This document shows positions 17,902-27,339 of a stretch of DNA of 64,000 nucleotides, in pieces; the stretch's first letter is position 1, and each line of letters begins with the position of its first letter. A program made the translations under genes and the position numbers. Under the pieces are notes generated by a model, which did not search any database, was not told the origin of the DNA, and worked only from the letters and a program-made list of their open reading frames with translations. The stretch is from contig JAHEYT010000028.1 of NCBI GenBank assembly GCA_023251455.1, positions 1 to 64,000 on the forward strand, given 5' to 3'. The stretch comes from Bacteroidota bacterium (lineage in GTDB: Bacteria; Bacteroidota; Bacteroidia; Bacteroidales; Prolixibacteraceae).

Positions 17902-20349
17902 TTAATTTACCCTTTGCCGCTCTTCTTCCGAACCAGTCTGACGGCTCCTCTCTGCTTTTACTTTTTTGCTGCCAAAATTGTGTGAGTAAGTAAATCGCAA
18001 AACACGAGGCTCGAAATTTAGTTTCCCCGAAGTACTGATATTCAATTCGGGTACATTAGCCGAAAAAGAATAGATTCCAGTTTCGAAAACATCGCTTAAA
18101 TTTAAGCTAAATGTATGCTTCTCATTCTTCGATTTCTTCTGCAAACCCACATCAACGGTACCCACAGCTTTACTTTTATAAATTCCGAATAAAGAAGGCG
18201 ACTGGTAAGATCCTGAAATCTCGCCGGTAAATCCTTTCGTTATTGTAAAATTGTTGATTGAGTTTATATTGAAGTTTTTCAGATTAATATCCAGATTCTT
18301 TCCGTCATAAGCTGTTTTAACCTTTTGCACAATGCCATTAAGGTTGTTTTGCATTCTCCACCACTTGGCCAGTTTAACAGGAAATGAAAGCATAAAAGAT
18401 GATGTTGTAACTCTGTCCAAATTTCGGGATGTGAGGTAAAGTAAATTCTTAATTGAATCCTGTGTTGGTTGAAATCTTCGGATAGCGTTGTTTTCAACGG
18501 TATATGTATATGAGAAGAGTATCGTTTTATATTTGTAATCGGTTTTAAAAATGTCGCTTATCGAAGGCTGAAGCTTTTCATTTCCGGCGATATATGTATC
18601 AGGCGATTGAAACACAATAAACGGGGCCAGTTCGTTGAATGAAGGTCGGCTTATTCTCCGGCTGTACGAAAACTGAAGCGTATTGTCTTTAGTCAATTCC
18701 TGAGAGAAGAAGAATGTAGGAAACAATTTACCGTAATGCCGGTCGATAATGCCATGCTGGGTTACGGTACTCAAAACTGTGTTGGTATATTCATACCGAA
18801 GCCCGGCGATCATACTTGTCTTCGCGCTGAATTTATAGTTCAGCGATGAATATGCCGCACTGATGTTTTCATTTAAATTGTATTTATTGGTTAAGTCTGA
18901 ATTAAATGTCCAAACACCATTAACCCTATTGGCAACACTTACATCATTTTCGAAACTGGTGGATGTATTTTTCAAGCCGACTTCAAGTTTAACATCTTTG
19001 CCAAAATTCTTATTATAATCCAACTTCCCTACCAATGTATTTATAGGAGTTTTCTTGGTAACGTTAATATCTTCAACACTCGTAAGTTTGTTTGCGTTAT
19101 CGTGGTACTGAATAAAATAGGAAGAAGGATTATTGTCATCATAATGAAGGTAATCGACATTAAACTCCAAAATTTCATCTTCTTTAAAAAAATGCTGCAC
19201 ATTAAAATTACCCATATAATGGTTCCACTTATTGGACTCAATGATGCGCTGATCAACCAAAGAACTGATTTGATTATCTTTCTTATAGAAGATATCATTC
19301 ATGGCATCCATCTCCCAGTCACTTACATATCCAGCAACCAAAAGTCCAATTGCAGTTTTACTGGATGGAGTATAATCGAGCCCAAGCCGGGCATTGTGAA
19401 AGGTAGTGATTGGTTGCCGAAGGCTTGTCGAATTCGTTTCGTTAAGCGATCCATTCTGATTAACCAGCCTATCCATCCCCATTACTTGATAACTGTTATC
19501 GTATGAATAGGAATACATCCCGTAATAATTCACCTTTTCCACATGATGATTCATCGAAAGGCTTCCATTTAATTTACCATCAACTCCCATTCCTGCACCC
19601 AATGTATAAACGCCATTGGTACCAAAATCATCATCCTTCTTCAGTACAATATTTATAATTCCGGCATCGCCCTCAGCTTCATATTTTGCTGGTGGCGTGG
19701 TAATCAATTCTATCTTTTTTACATTTTCAGAACTCATTCCGCTCAACATTTCGATAGCTGCTGATACTGGCATGCGACTTTCCTTGCCATTAATCATTAC
19801 CAGAACTCCCTCTTTCCCCGCCAACGAAAGCGTTTTATTTTGCCGGTTGACAATTACTCCAGGTGACTTTTCCAGTACTTCTAAAGCGGTACTTCCGGTT
19901 GAAGTTATACTATTCTCAATATTTACGACCATACGGTCAATCTGCTGCTCATAGATGGGCTTCTTGGCCACCACATCAACATCACCCAACAATCGGGTCT
20001 CTTCTTCAACAACAAATGGAGGAATATGAATATGGTCATTCGTTGTTTTTATCTCGAACGGATTGGATACCTCAGTTTTAAATCCGATCATGCTGGTCTT
20101 AATTAAATACTTGCCGGGAACAAAATTGGTGATACTGAAGGTACCGACATCTGAAGTAGAAACTCCTGTAACCACAGACGAATCCTTCTGATTAATCAGA
20201 AGGACATTTGCAAATGAAAGTGGCTGGTTATTAACATCGTGTACTGTTCCCTGAATCTGAGCAACACCAAGGATAGGGACGAAAATTAAAACTAAAATGA
20301 ATATTCGCTGAATTACAAAGCTTCTTTTGTTCTGGTAGATTTGTCTCAT
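17902..20349 (-). CDS. TonB-dependent receptor-like outer-membrane barrel (OMP_b-brl_3 family)
   Basis: A predicted outer-membrane protein of about 815 residues from the ATG at 20349. A longer frame from a TTG at 20424 adds 25 residues of unlikely leader, and the ATG puts a signal peptide (FILVLIFVPILGVAQ) at the N-terminus. Domains in order are a carboxypeptidase-D-like regulatory domain (VHDVNNQPLSFANVLL, about 30-110), a TonB plug (EVLEKSPGVIVNRQN, about 150-235) and an outer-membrane beta-barrel of the OMP_b-brl_3 type to the end. The C-terminus is not a classic F/W-terminal barrel strand: about 20 charged residues follow the last strand (YSHNFGSKKVKAERSR). There is no SusD partner, so this is not a SusC. 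The ligand is unknown. Confidence 0.88.
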   Translation of the reverse strand: MRQIYQNKRSFVIQRIFILVLIFVPILGVAQIQGTVHDVNNQPLSFANVLLINQKDSSVVTGVSTSDVGTFSITNFVPGKYLIKTSMIGFKTEVSNPFEIKTTNDHIHIPPFVVEEETRLLGDVDVVAKKPIYEQQIDRMVVNIENSITSTGSTALEVLEKSPGVIVNRQNKTLSLAGKEGVLVMINGKESRMPVSAAIEMLSGMSSENVKKIELITTPPAKYEAEGDAGIINIVLKKDDDFGTNGVYTLGAGMGVDGKLNGSLSMNHHVEKVNYYGMYSYSYDNSYQVMGMDRLVNQNGSLNETNSTSLRQPITTFHNARLGLDYTPSSKTAIGLLVAGYVSDWEMDAMNDIFYKKDNQISSLVDQRIIESNKWNHYMGNFNVQHFFKEDEILEFNVDYLHYDDNNPSSYFIQYHDNANKLTSVEDINVTKKTPINTLVGKLDYNKNFGKDVKLEVGLKNTSTSFENDVSVANRVNGVWTFNSDLTNKYNLNENISAAYSSLNYKFSAKTSMIAGLRYEYTNTVLSTVTQHGIIDRHYGKLFPTFFFSQELTKDNTLQFSYSRRISRPSFNELAPFIVFQSPDTYIAGNEKLQPSISDIFKTDYKYKTILFSYTYTVENNAIRRFQPTQDSIKNLLYLTSRNLDRVTTSSFMLSFPVKLAKWWRMQNNLNGIVQKVKTAYDGKNLDINLKNFNINSINNFTITKGFTGEISGSYQSPSLFGIYKSKAVGTVDVGLQKKSKNEKHTFSLNLSDVFETGIYSFSANVPELNISTSGKLNFEPRVLRFTYSHNFGSKKVKAERSRQTGSEEERQRVN

Positions 20350-20536
20350 AAATAAATATTTAGAGACGTATACATCTTTATATCCTATTTTGTTCAGAAA
20401 ACTATAATAATTTATTGAATTCAAATAAATTAAGTGAGAAATACCGCAATTTCATTAGTGGACTATTGAAAAAGTATGAATTGGTTTATCTTCGTCCTTT
20501 GTTAGAATCCAATCAAATTATACCTCAAAGTTAGAT

Positions 20537-21889
20537 ATGGCAAAGAAAAAAACGGGGAAAGTTGTTCAGATGCTGAGCCCCGAAAATTATATCAGGAAGA
20601 AAGCACGTTCACTTCCAATTTATGAATGTTTGGTAAATATGGAATGGAAAGAACAAGGTGTGGCCCATATCGTCATTGCACGAAAACACACCAATGGAAA
20701 CATAACCGCATGCATGTATCTGGTCGATTTATTTTGTTTAGGCATAAAAAACACTCAGTACCTTTTTAATATTCCTGAAACGGAGTATCAGGATAAAAAA
20801 GACGAAATGGAGCATATTGAGTTTGAACCAATCAGTTACACACTTGCCCACAACATTGTTTTTGCCGGACTTGAATATGCCGAAGAATATAGGTTTAAAC
20901 CTCATAAAGATTTCACTTCAATCACTCAATTTATGCTCGAAGAAGACACCGAAAACATCGAACTGATTGAAATTGAATGTGGTAAAAACGGAAAACCATT
21001 CTATGTGAATGGTCCTTATGAAGATCAGGCAAAAATAAACCAGATAATTGCCCAACTCGAAAGAACTGCCGGGCCCGGGAATTATGATTTTGAGATTCTT
21101 GACGAAGACGATGAATTTGACGAAGGCGATGAATTTGATCACATGTCTATCAAGGAACAACGCGACCTGTTTCAGAAATTATATGCAAAAATTGATGATT
21201 TAAACGATGACGAAGATGAGCAACTTCGGGAGTTGACCGAACATGTGATTGCCAGCATCGTTTCGCCTGATTTGGTTGACCAATATAGCGAGGAATTCCT
21301 GCATGACTTCGATTTGGAGGTAACTGATGATGTTTTTACTGAAGAAATGATGGGTTTAGCCAATCACAACCTGAGTGCCGGAACCTGTGAATTGTTCACC
21401 CAGGTTTATGAATCAGCCAATGAAGATCCGGAGGCAGCTAAATTATTACTGAATGATTTCAGGAAAGAAACTCCTGAAAATCCAGCTTCCTGCTTTCTTG
21501 AACTGGTTATTCTAAGAGCCGAGAATTCGCCTAAATATGATGAAAAAGTTCAGGAATATTATTCCAGGTTTCCGGATTACCCTTTATTGAAGATTCTAAT
21601 GTCGAATAACCAATTCGCCAATTCGGCAAATGATATGGTCATGGCATTTACCATGCAATCGCTGTTTGCTGGCCGCGCATGGATACATCATATTGAGGCA
21701 TTTCATTATCTCACAGCTTTATTGATGGGACTTGCGCACCTGGCCGATATCGATCGTATTGAAGGACTTTACCAGGCCTACAACAATTTGGAATTGACAG
21801 ATGAGGAATTTGAAGTTCTGGAGGAATTTGTCTTTATTGTAAAAGCCTCGTTTGTCGAACAGATCCTCAGTCTGGAAGGCAAACCGTAA
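20537..21889 (+). CDS. Conserved hypothetical acidic protein
   Basis: I do not recognise a function. The 450-residue protein has no signal peptide or membrane segment. Residues 1-135 start basic and contain an ordered part (ACMYLVDLFCLGIKNTQYLF) that I associate with uncharacterised Bacteroidota proteins. Residues about 180-235 are strikingly acidic (EILDEDDEFDEGDEFDH, then DDLNDDEDEQLREL). The last 200 residues look all-helical, possibly TPR-like, with segments such as FLELVILRAENSPKYDEKVQEYY. It is a single gene ending in a bidirectional terminator. Confidence 0.75.
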   Translation: MAKKKTGKVVQMLSPENYIRKKARSLPIYECLVNMEWKEQGVAHIVIARKHTNGNITACMYLVDLFCLGIKNTQYLFNIPETEYQDKKDEMEHIEFEPISYTLAHNIVFAGLEYAEEYRFKPHKDFTSITQFMLEEDTENIELIEIECGKNGKPFYVNGPYEDQAKINQIIAQLERTAGPGNYDFEILDEDDEFDEGDEFDHMSIKEQRDLFQKLYAKIDDLNDDEDEQLRELTEHVIASIVSPDLVDQYSEEFLHDFDLEVTDDVFTEEMMGLANHNLSAGTCELFTQVYESANEDPEAAKLLLNDFRKETPENPASCFLELVILRAENSPKYDEKVQEYYSRFPDYPLLKILMSNNQFANSANDMVMAFTMQSLFAGRAWIHHIEAFHYLTALLMGLAHLADIDRIEGLYQAYNNLELTDEEFEVLEEFVFIVKASFVEQILSLEGKP

Positions 21890-21898
21890 TAGAAACAA

Positions 21899-21929
21899 CA
21901 AAGCCCGAAACGTGTGATTCCGGGCTTTG
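21899..21929. terminator. Bidirectional hairpin terminator
   Basis: Stem CAAAGCCCG / CGGGCTTTG (21899-21907 and 21921-21929) in the 58-base gap between two convergent genes. Short A/T tracts flank both sides, so it can serve both the acidic-protein gene and the Gfo/Idh/MocA gene. Confidence 0.7.
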
Positions 21930-21947
21930 CTATTAATAAAAATCAGT

Positions 21948-23390
21948 CTATAGTTTGTAGAACTGTTCCCAGTCTTTACGTGCAGGTGCACCAACTAACA
22001 TTTGATTGGCTATTTTATTGTTGGTGATTTGTTTGGTTTCGCGATCGAAAACAATCTTAGTGTTTAGTTGCTGAGCTAAAACTCCAAGATTGAATACCTG
22101 ACTCAATGGACCTGCAATTTCGAACGGAGAGCGGGTCTTTTCCTCACCCTTAACGGCTTTCAGAAAATTGGCATAATGGTTCGACGGGCTCACCGGTACA
22201 ACAGGCAATTTCGATTCCATTGCTTTTGCCTTCTCTTCAGGAATTATCGACAAGGTACTTCCATGCGATCCACCTTTAAAAATAAGATCTTTGCTGTAAA
22301 TTTCCTTACCAGGATTAAGCTTGGCTGGTTGTACTTTTCCTACGCTGGTTGGCGGGATATTCGGATCAAGTTCAGAGGTTCCGAAACCTTCAGGAACCTG
22401 AGGAATATTATTCACCCCATCGTACCACATAATTTCGACCGGAGGCATACTTCCGCGCTTCGGAAATTTAAACGATAAGGTTGTGGACATCGGGAAAAAG
22501 AATGGATTATGGCCTTCAAGCTTTAACGGATCAACTTCGTACGGCAAACCCAAATTCAGGAATTGGTGGGCAGTATCAATAATGTGAGCGCCCCAGTCGC
22601 CCAATGCACCCATTCCGAAATCGTACCAGCAACGCCATTGTCCGTTAATAAAATCGTGGTTGTAATCGTGCATTTTAACCGCCGAATGCCAGGTGTCCCA
22701 ATCCAGTGTTCCGGGAATTGGCTCTGCGTTCGGGAACTTCGTCATTTTAGTATCCCACCCGTGCCAGCGGCGAGGCGAATTCATATGTGCAGTAATTGCA
22801 GTAACATCTTTAATAATTCCGGCTTCGGTCCAGGCTTTAAACTGGAAATAATTGGCTTCGGAATGCCCCTGATTACCCATCTGCGTAACCACATTGTATT
22901 TACTGGCGGCTTTCATCATCAGTTCAACTTCGTTGAAAGTGCGGCCCATCGGTTTCTCAACATAAACAGCTTTGCCCAAAGACATGGCCAACATGGCAAT
23001 CGGGAAATGTGAATGATCTGGCACGCCAACTAAAACAGCATCAATCTGATTGGCCAATTTATCGAACATTTTTCGGAAATCCTGAAAACGCGGAACGTCA
23101 GGGAATTTTTCGAGTACTTTCTGAGTATGCGGAGCTCCCATGTCGGTGTCGCAAAGAGCTACAATATTGCAAAATCCGGTATTATATAAGGAAAAAACGT
23201 CAGAACCACCCTGGTTGCCAATACCGACGCAAGCCAGATTTACACGCTCATTAGCCCCGCCCAATCCGGAAGCCGGAGAATAAGTACCTGACATCGCTTT
23301 TGTGAGAATCGTTGGAAATACCATCATGGATGATAATGCTGCAGCCTGTTTTAAAAACAATCGCCGCGAAGCTTCATTGTGTTTAGTCAT
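21948..23390 (-). CDS. Tat-exported Gfo/Idh/MocA family oxidoreductase
   Basis: A 480-residue NAD(P)-dependent sugar oxidoreductase-like protein. A twin-arginine signal is visible at the N-terminus (SRRLFLKQAAAL), so it is probably exported folded with its cofactor. The Rossmann domain follows (VNLACVGIGNQGGSD, then VALCDTDMG) with the conserved VYVEKPMG (about residues 140-147, the catalytic lysine region), and a C-terminal domain typical of large secreted Bacteroidota members. It lies downstream of the GH51 gene in the same direction, with a terminator and a palindrome between, so it may be separately controlled but functionally linked to glycan use. The substrate is unknown. Confidence 0.9.
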   Translation of the reverse strand: MTKHNEASRRLFLKQAAALSSMMVFPTILTKAMSGTYSPASGLGGANERVNLACVGIGNQGGSDVFSLYNTGFCNIVALCDTDMGAPHTQKVLEKFPDVPRFQDFRKMFDKLANQIDAVLVGVPDHSHFPIAMLAMSLGKAVYVEKPMGRTFNEVELMMKAASKYNVVTQMGNQGHSEANYFQFKAWTEAGIIKDVTAITAHMNSPRRWHGWDTKMTKFPNAEPIPGTLDWDTWHSAVKMHDYNHDFINGQWRCWYDFGMGALGDWGAHIIDTAHQFLNLGLPYEVDPLKLEGHNPFFFPMSTTLSFKFPKRGSMPPVEIMWYDGVNNIPQVPEGFGTSELDPNIPPTSVGKVQPAKLNPGKEIYSKDLIFKGGSHGSTLSIIPEEKAKAMESKLPVVPVSPSNHYANFLKAVKGEEKTRSPFEIAGPLSQVFNLGVLAQQLNTKIVFDRETKQITNNKIANQMLVGAPARKDWEQFYKL

Positions 23391-23453
23391 AAAAGAAATT
23401 TATTAGTTAGTCTTTAATTAAGGCACATTGGTTAATTTTTGATGTCGAAAGGT

Positions 23454-23469
23454 ACAAATTGTAATTTGT
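23454..23469. promoter_or_regulatory. 16-base palindrome upstream of the Gfo/Idh/MocA gene
   Basis: ACAAATT-GT-AATTTGT is a perfect inverted repeat with 7-base arms, 64 bases upstream of the oxidoreductase start. It has the size of a dimeric repressor site. Its AATTGTA core also occurs twice upstream of the GH51 gene (25585 and 25622). Confidence 0.35.
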
Positions 23470-23506
23470 GTTTTGAAAACGATTGCACAAAAATCGGCAA
23501 TAAATT

Positions 23507-23552
23507 AAAAGGACTCTCCTGACGATTAAATTTCCGTCAGAAAAGTCCTTTT
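23507..23552 (-). terminator. Terminator after the GH51 gene
   Basis: An interrupted stem: AAAAGGACT (23507-23515) pairs with AGTCCTTTT (23544-23552), and CTGACG (23519-23524) pairs with CGTCAG (23535-23540). On the minus strand the hairpin ends in TTTT followed by AATTTA, 28 bases after the GH51 stop codon. Confidence 0.7.
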
Positions 23553-23579
23553 ACAACTCAGTGTTAGAATAAAACCGAC

Positions 23580-25544
23580 CTATTTTTTGATCGCAATCCG
23601 CGCAACTGTTAATGAATAAGCATCCAGGTTCATCGTAATTTTTTTGCCTGAAATTGTTTGCTTCCTTTCAACCGGAGTCACTTCCTCTGGCTTTCCAACC
23701 TGATTGAACGATGCCGGATTTAAGTTTGAAATAACCTGAAGACTAATTTCTTTTGCAGAAGGCTGTTTCCCATCGAGTAAAAGTGTGAGAGTTGCTGGAT
23801 TTTTAGCCACATTCACCAGTTTCACAATCAGTTCCGAAGTTTTTGAATCGATACAGGCGCTGGCAAACAAACTATCCTGACCAATCAGCGGTTTGCCATC
23901 GACCAAAGCAGAAACAACATCGGTACCTGCATTGGTCGAAAACATTTTCTGCACGTAATAGTTGGGTGTTGCCGTCGATTTCAGATTATCAAACCAAATC
24001 AGGTCGGGACGCCATTGCCATGCATTTACATTACCAAACAACGGTGCATACGAAGCCATGTGAACCACGTCGGCATTACGCTCCAAACCAGTCATCAACG
24101 CGGCTTCGGCCAGTGCACTTTTCCATGTATTACGCGATTCGGCATCTTTTCCTTCTTTATCGTGTGCCGCATATTCGCCAGCAAATACTTTCGGTCCTTT
24201 GCGGTCGTACGAGTCGTAGCGTCCTGCGTTTTTCAGGAACCAATCCGGAGTTTTATAGTAATGTTCGTCAACCATCGGAACTTTCAGTTCGCGCATTTGC
24301 GTCCACAGGTAATCGAAATCTTTTCCATCAGACGAAGGACCTGATCCGCCAACAAAAGTAATCTCAGGATGTTTTTCGTTTAACACTTTCAGAAATATTT
24401 TCAACCGATCGACGTACTGAGTTCCCCACTGTTCGTTTCCAACTCCAACCATTTTCAGGTTGAAAGGAGCCGGATGCCCCATGTCAGCACGCAGTTTCCC
24501 CCATTTGGTTGTAGTTGCTCCATTGGCAAATTCAACCAGGTCAAGAATATCCTGAATATATGGATCGAGTTTATCAAGCGGAACCAATTCCGTAGAGTTA
24601 AACTGACAAGCCATTCCGCAGTTTAAGATTGGAAGCGGAGCAGCGCCGAGATCTTCGGCCAACAAGAAATATTCGTAAAATCCCAGCCCATACGACTGAT
24701 AATAGTCGGGTGCATTGCGGTACGAAAATTCAGTATTCCAGCGATTGACAATCAATTTGCGGTCTTCCACATTTCCGACAGTTTTCTTCCACTGGTAGCG
24801 GGTTTCCAATTCGTGCCCTTCAACGATACACCCCCCTGGAAAACGAATAAATCCGGGTTTCATATCGGCTAACTTTTGCACCAAATCGGCACGCAGCCCA
24901 TTCTTGCGGTTTTTCCAGGTATGTTCAGGGAAAAGCGAAACCATATCGATTTCCAAAACTCCTTTTCCTGAAAGTGTAACCTGCAATTTAGCTTTTGGGT
25001 GAGTTGACGAACAGGTAAATTTTGTTTCGTATTTTTTCCACTCTCCTGAAAAATCCTTCACCTCAGTTTTACCGATAACCACACCGGTTGAATCGAGGAG
25101 TTCAACCTTCAAGGCAGAAGAACCCTGATCTTGCCGGGCAAGTATTGAGAAATTATAATTCTCTCCGGAAGTCACACCCATTCCCCGGAAGCCTTCGTTG
25201 GTTAATGCTAACTCTTTCCCCTGTAGTGATTCGAGACGTAAAAAACGTGGATTATTTTCATTCTGACTGTTGATGATCTGGAACTGTCCCACATATTCCT
25301 CACCTGTTTTTTTCCAACCCATCAATGGTTTATAGAATTCGAACGAACGGTTTTTAACCAATTCGGCATAAATACCACCATCGGCAGCAAAATTAATATC
25401 CTCAAAAAACAAGCCCCACATGGTTGACTGGATGGGCGCAATTGGAGTACCTGCTTTAACAACCAGCGTTTTGGGTGTTGTTTGTGCGCCTAAGGAAGCT
25501 GCAAACATCAGGCAGATCAAAAAAATGGAGAGTTTTAGTTTCAT
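23580..25544 (-). CDS. Secreted alpha-L-arabinofuranosidase, GH51 family
   Basis: GH51 enzymes release terminal L-arabinofuranose from arabinan, arabinoxylan or related side chains with retention. The 654-residue protein has a signal peptide (LSIFLICLMFAASLGAQ). A beta-sandwich of CBM4_9 type appears to be inserted at about residues 55-200 (SFEFYKPLMGWKKTGEEY to GKGVLEIDMVSLFPEH). The catalytic (beta/alpha)8 domain follows, with FIRFPGGCIVEG, the acid/base glutamate in GVGNEQWG (about E371) and the nucleophile in VDEHYY (about E427). A C-terminal beta domain closes the protein. It lies downstream of susCD on the same strand but behind two hairpins, with its own -7 box at 25578-25585, so it may be expressed partly alone. 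Confidence 0.95.
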   Translation of the reverse strand: MKLKLSIFLICLMFAASLGAQTTPKTLVVKAGTPIAPIQSTMWGLFFEDINFAADGGIYAELVKNRSFEFYKPLMGWKKTGEEYVGQFQIINSQNENNPRFLRLESLQGKELALTNEGFRGMGVTSGENYNFSILARQDQGSSALKVELLDSTGVVIGKTEVKDFSGEWKKYETKFTCSSTHPKAKLQVTLSGKGVLEIDMVSLFPEHTWKNRKNGLRADLVQKLADMKPGFIRFPGGCIVEGHELETRYQWKKTVGNVEDRKLIVNRWNTEFSYRNAPDYYQSYGLGFYEYFLLAEDLGAAPLPILNCGMACQFNSTELVPLDKLDPYIQDILDLVEFANGATTTKWGKLRADMGHPAPFNLKMVGVGNEQWGTQYVDRLKIFLKVLNEKHPEITFVGGSGPSSDGKDFDYLWTQMRELKVPMVDEHYYKTPDWFLKNAGRYDSYDRKGPKVFAGEYAAHDKEGKDAESRNTWKSALAEAALMTGLERNADVVHMASYAPLFGNVNAWQWRPDLIWFDNLKSTATPNYYVQKMFSTNAGTDVVSALVDGKPLIGQDSLFASACIDSKTSELIVKLVNVAKNPATLTLLLDGKQPSAKEISLQVISNLNPASFNQVGKPEEVTPVERKQTISGKKITMNLDAYSLTVARIAIKK

Positions 25545-25577
25545 TTTAAGCTAGCTATTTCGGTTAATAAATCCATG

Positions 25578-25585
25578 CAAATATA
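25578..25585 (-). promoter_or_regulatory. Putative -7 box for the GH51 gene
   Basis: TATATTTG on the minus strand fits TAnnTTTG and lies 33 bases upstream of the GH51 ATG. The -33 slot reads ATTT, a partial match. Two copies of AATTGTATAA (25585-25594 and 25622-25631) overlap or lie upstream of it and could be regulator contacts. Confidence 0.45.
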
Positions 25586-25655
25586 ATTGTATAACATACA
25601 CTTAAAATAGGTTTTGCACCCAATTGTATAAATAATTTCAAAATATATCAAGACA

Positions 25656-25698
25656 AAACCCTGAAGCCTACCTGTTTTAAAGGTCAGCTTCAGGGTTT
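25656..25698 (-). terminator. Second hairpin between susD and the GH51 gene
   Basis: AAACCCTGAAGC (25656-25667) pairs perfectly with GCTTCAGGGTTT (25687-25698); on the minus strand the stem runs into TTTTGTCTTG. It sits downstream of another terminator-like hairpin. Confidence 0.6.
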
Positions 25699-25714
25699 AA
25701 ATATTGGATAAAAA

Positions 25715-25738
25715 GCGGCCTTCCCTCTGGAAAGCCGC
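25715..25738 (-). terminator. Rho-independent terminator of the susCD transcript
   Basis: GCGGC (25715-25719) pairs with GCCGC (25734-25738) and, inside one mismatch, TTCC pairs with GGAA around a CTCT loop. On the minus strand it is followed by TTTTTATCC. It lies about 50 bases after the susD stop codon. Confidence 0.75.
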
Positions 25739-25787
25739 CGGATTATTCGCAAAAACCCAGGATCGAAATCCCGAATATTTTAACAGA

Positions 25788-27320
25788 CTAGTAACCTGGA
25801 TTCTGAGTCAGGTTTGGATTAGCATCTCTCGCGGTACGCGGAATTGGGAACAACAGGCATTTTGCTGGTGTAACACCTTTCCAGCCCGGCAAAGCGTTCA
25901 GGAAAGTTCCAAAACGGATCATATCCTGACGTGAACTGATTTCCCAAGCCATTTCGAACCTTCTTTCCTGGTATACATCTTCAAGAGTTACGGTAGTTTT
26001 CAGTTTCGCGGCATCATCAAAAGCTCTTTTCCGGATTACATTAACCAAACGGGTTGCTTCAGCAATATCGCCACCTGCGCGAACCAAAGCCTCAGCTTTC
26101 ATCAGGTAAACGTCAGCCAATCTGAAGATAGCCATGTCATTTTCAGCATCGCCATTCTGTCCGCTTTCAAATTCCCATTTCCAACAGCGGGCACCATCTT
26201 CCTGCTCGGTTTGTCCCCAACCATCAGCATCGATACCATATTTCATGGTAACATCAACAGTGTGGATCAGTGGACGGCCATGAGCCGTAACGTAAGTATT
26301 ACCTGATGCCGGATCTTTCATTGCACCTGTTAGGAATGACCATCCGATACGTTTATCTGCAGGATCATAGGCTTTTACATAGTCAGGAAATGCACAGATA
26401 CCGTTCCATGTTCCAATTTTCAGACCCAATGATGGAGCTGCAAGGTAGTGAAGTGTGCGTTGAGCAATGTGATTGCCACCGTCGCTGGTACTAAATACAA
26501 TCGGGAAAATAATCTCCTGTGAGTTCTGATTTTTTACAATGAAGCTCTGTTTAAAGCTTGGTTCAATCAGGTAAGGAAGTTTAATTACTTCATTGGCGGC
26601 AGCAATACATTCCTGCCATTTAGCTCCACCTGCAGGATTCCAAACGGTTGCATTCAGATACATTTTTGCCAACAGGGTATAAACCACACCTTTTGTAATT
26701 TTGCCATAACTGGCCGATGATACATCAGCTCTTACCACATCTTTAATTGCATTCAACTCGGTAAGTACAAAATTGTAAACTTCCACTCTGGTGCTGGTCT
26801 TTGGCAATTCTTTGTTGTTGAAATCAGTTACGATTGGCACGTTTCCGTAATAATCGAGCAACATATAATACCAAAATGCACGCACGCCCCTGATTTCGGC
26901 AATGATTTGATCCTTATTTTCAATAGCCGGATTTTCATTGATCATTGCATAAATCTTGTTACAAAGCGTAATTGCCGAAACAGCAGAGTTATATGAACCT
27001 ACCACTACACTCGTTGACGGGGTCCACGTATGAAATCGCAGTTCCTTGAATTGTCCGCCATCCCACCAGTCACCACCCTTACGGGTTGGAGTGATTGCCA
27101 TGTCAGAAGAACATTCGCTAAGTAGGAAATAGTTCGATGGAAATACATCTTTTAATGTTCTGTAAATCGGAGCGATCAACGAGTTAACTTCTTTGGTGTT
27201 TTTCCCAAATTGGTCAACAGGAAGCTTGTCGTAAACTTCTTCATCGAGGTTTGTACAACCTGAGAATCCCCATGATGCTATTACGACAGCTATGAAAATG
27301 AATATTTTACTATTTTTCAT
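25788..27320 (-). CDS. SusD/RagB family glycan-binding lipoprotein
   Basis: SusD-like proteins sit on the cell surface as the lid of a SusC channel and bind glycan. This 510-residue protein has a lipobox (WGFSGC) at the end of its signal peptide, the SusD N-terminal domain (YRTLKDVFPSNYFLLSECSSD), the TPR-like helices including IIAEIRGVRAFWYYMLLDYYG, and the C-terminal RagB/SusD domain (FRLADVYLMKAEALVRAGG then VYQERRFEMAWE). It starts 19 bases after the susC stop. The nearby GH51 enzyme suggests an arabinose-containing glycan as ligand (inference). Confidence 0.96.
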   Translation of the reverse strand: MKNSKIFIFIAVVIASWGFSGCTNLDEEVYDKLPVDQFGKNTKEVNSLIAPIYRTLKDVFPSNYFLLSECSSDMAITPTRKGGDWWDGGQFKELRFHTWTPSTSVVVGSYNSAVSAITLCNKIYAMINENPAIENKDQIIAEIRGVRAFWYYMLLDYYGNVPIVTDFNNKELPKTSTRVEVYNFVLTELNAIKDVVRADVSSASYGKITKGVVYTLLAKMYLNATVWNPAGGAKWQECIAAANEVIKLPYLIEPSFKQSFIVKNQNSQEIIFPIVFSTSDGGNHIAQRTLHYLAAPSLGLKIGTWNGICAFPDYVKAYDPADKRIGWSFLTGAMKDPASGNTYVTAHGRPLIHTVDVTMKYGIDADGWGQTEQEDGARCWKWEFESGQNGDAENDMAIFRLADVYLMKAEALVRAGGDIAEATRLVNVIRKRAFDDAAKLKTTVTLEDVYQERRFEMAWEISSRQDMIRFGTFLNALPGWKGVTPAKCLLFPIPRTARDANPNLTQNPGY

Positions 27321-27339
27321 GTTGTTTAAATTTTAAGGT

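Noticed and set aside
18040..20081. Possible mobile-element scars around the outer-membrane receptor
   Set aside because: No terminal inverted repeats, target duplications or transposase-like text were found; the gene is intact.
20349..20424. Longer N-terminus for the outer-membrane receptor from a TTG at 20424
   Set aside because: The added 25 residues do not look like a leader, and the ATG at 20349 places a clear signal peptide at the N-terminus.
25741..25787. Possible tRNA-like sequence near CAGGATCGAAATCC
   Set aside because: Only a chance resemblance to a T-arm; no cloverleaf, acceptor stem or anticodon arm can be drawn. No tRNA was seen elsewhere.
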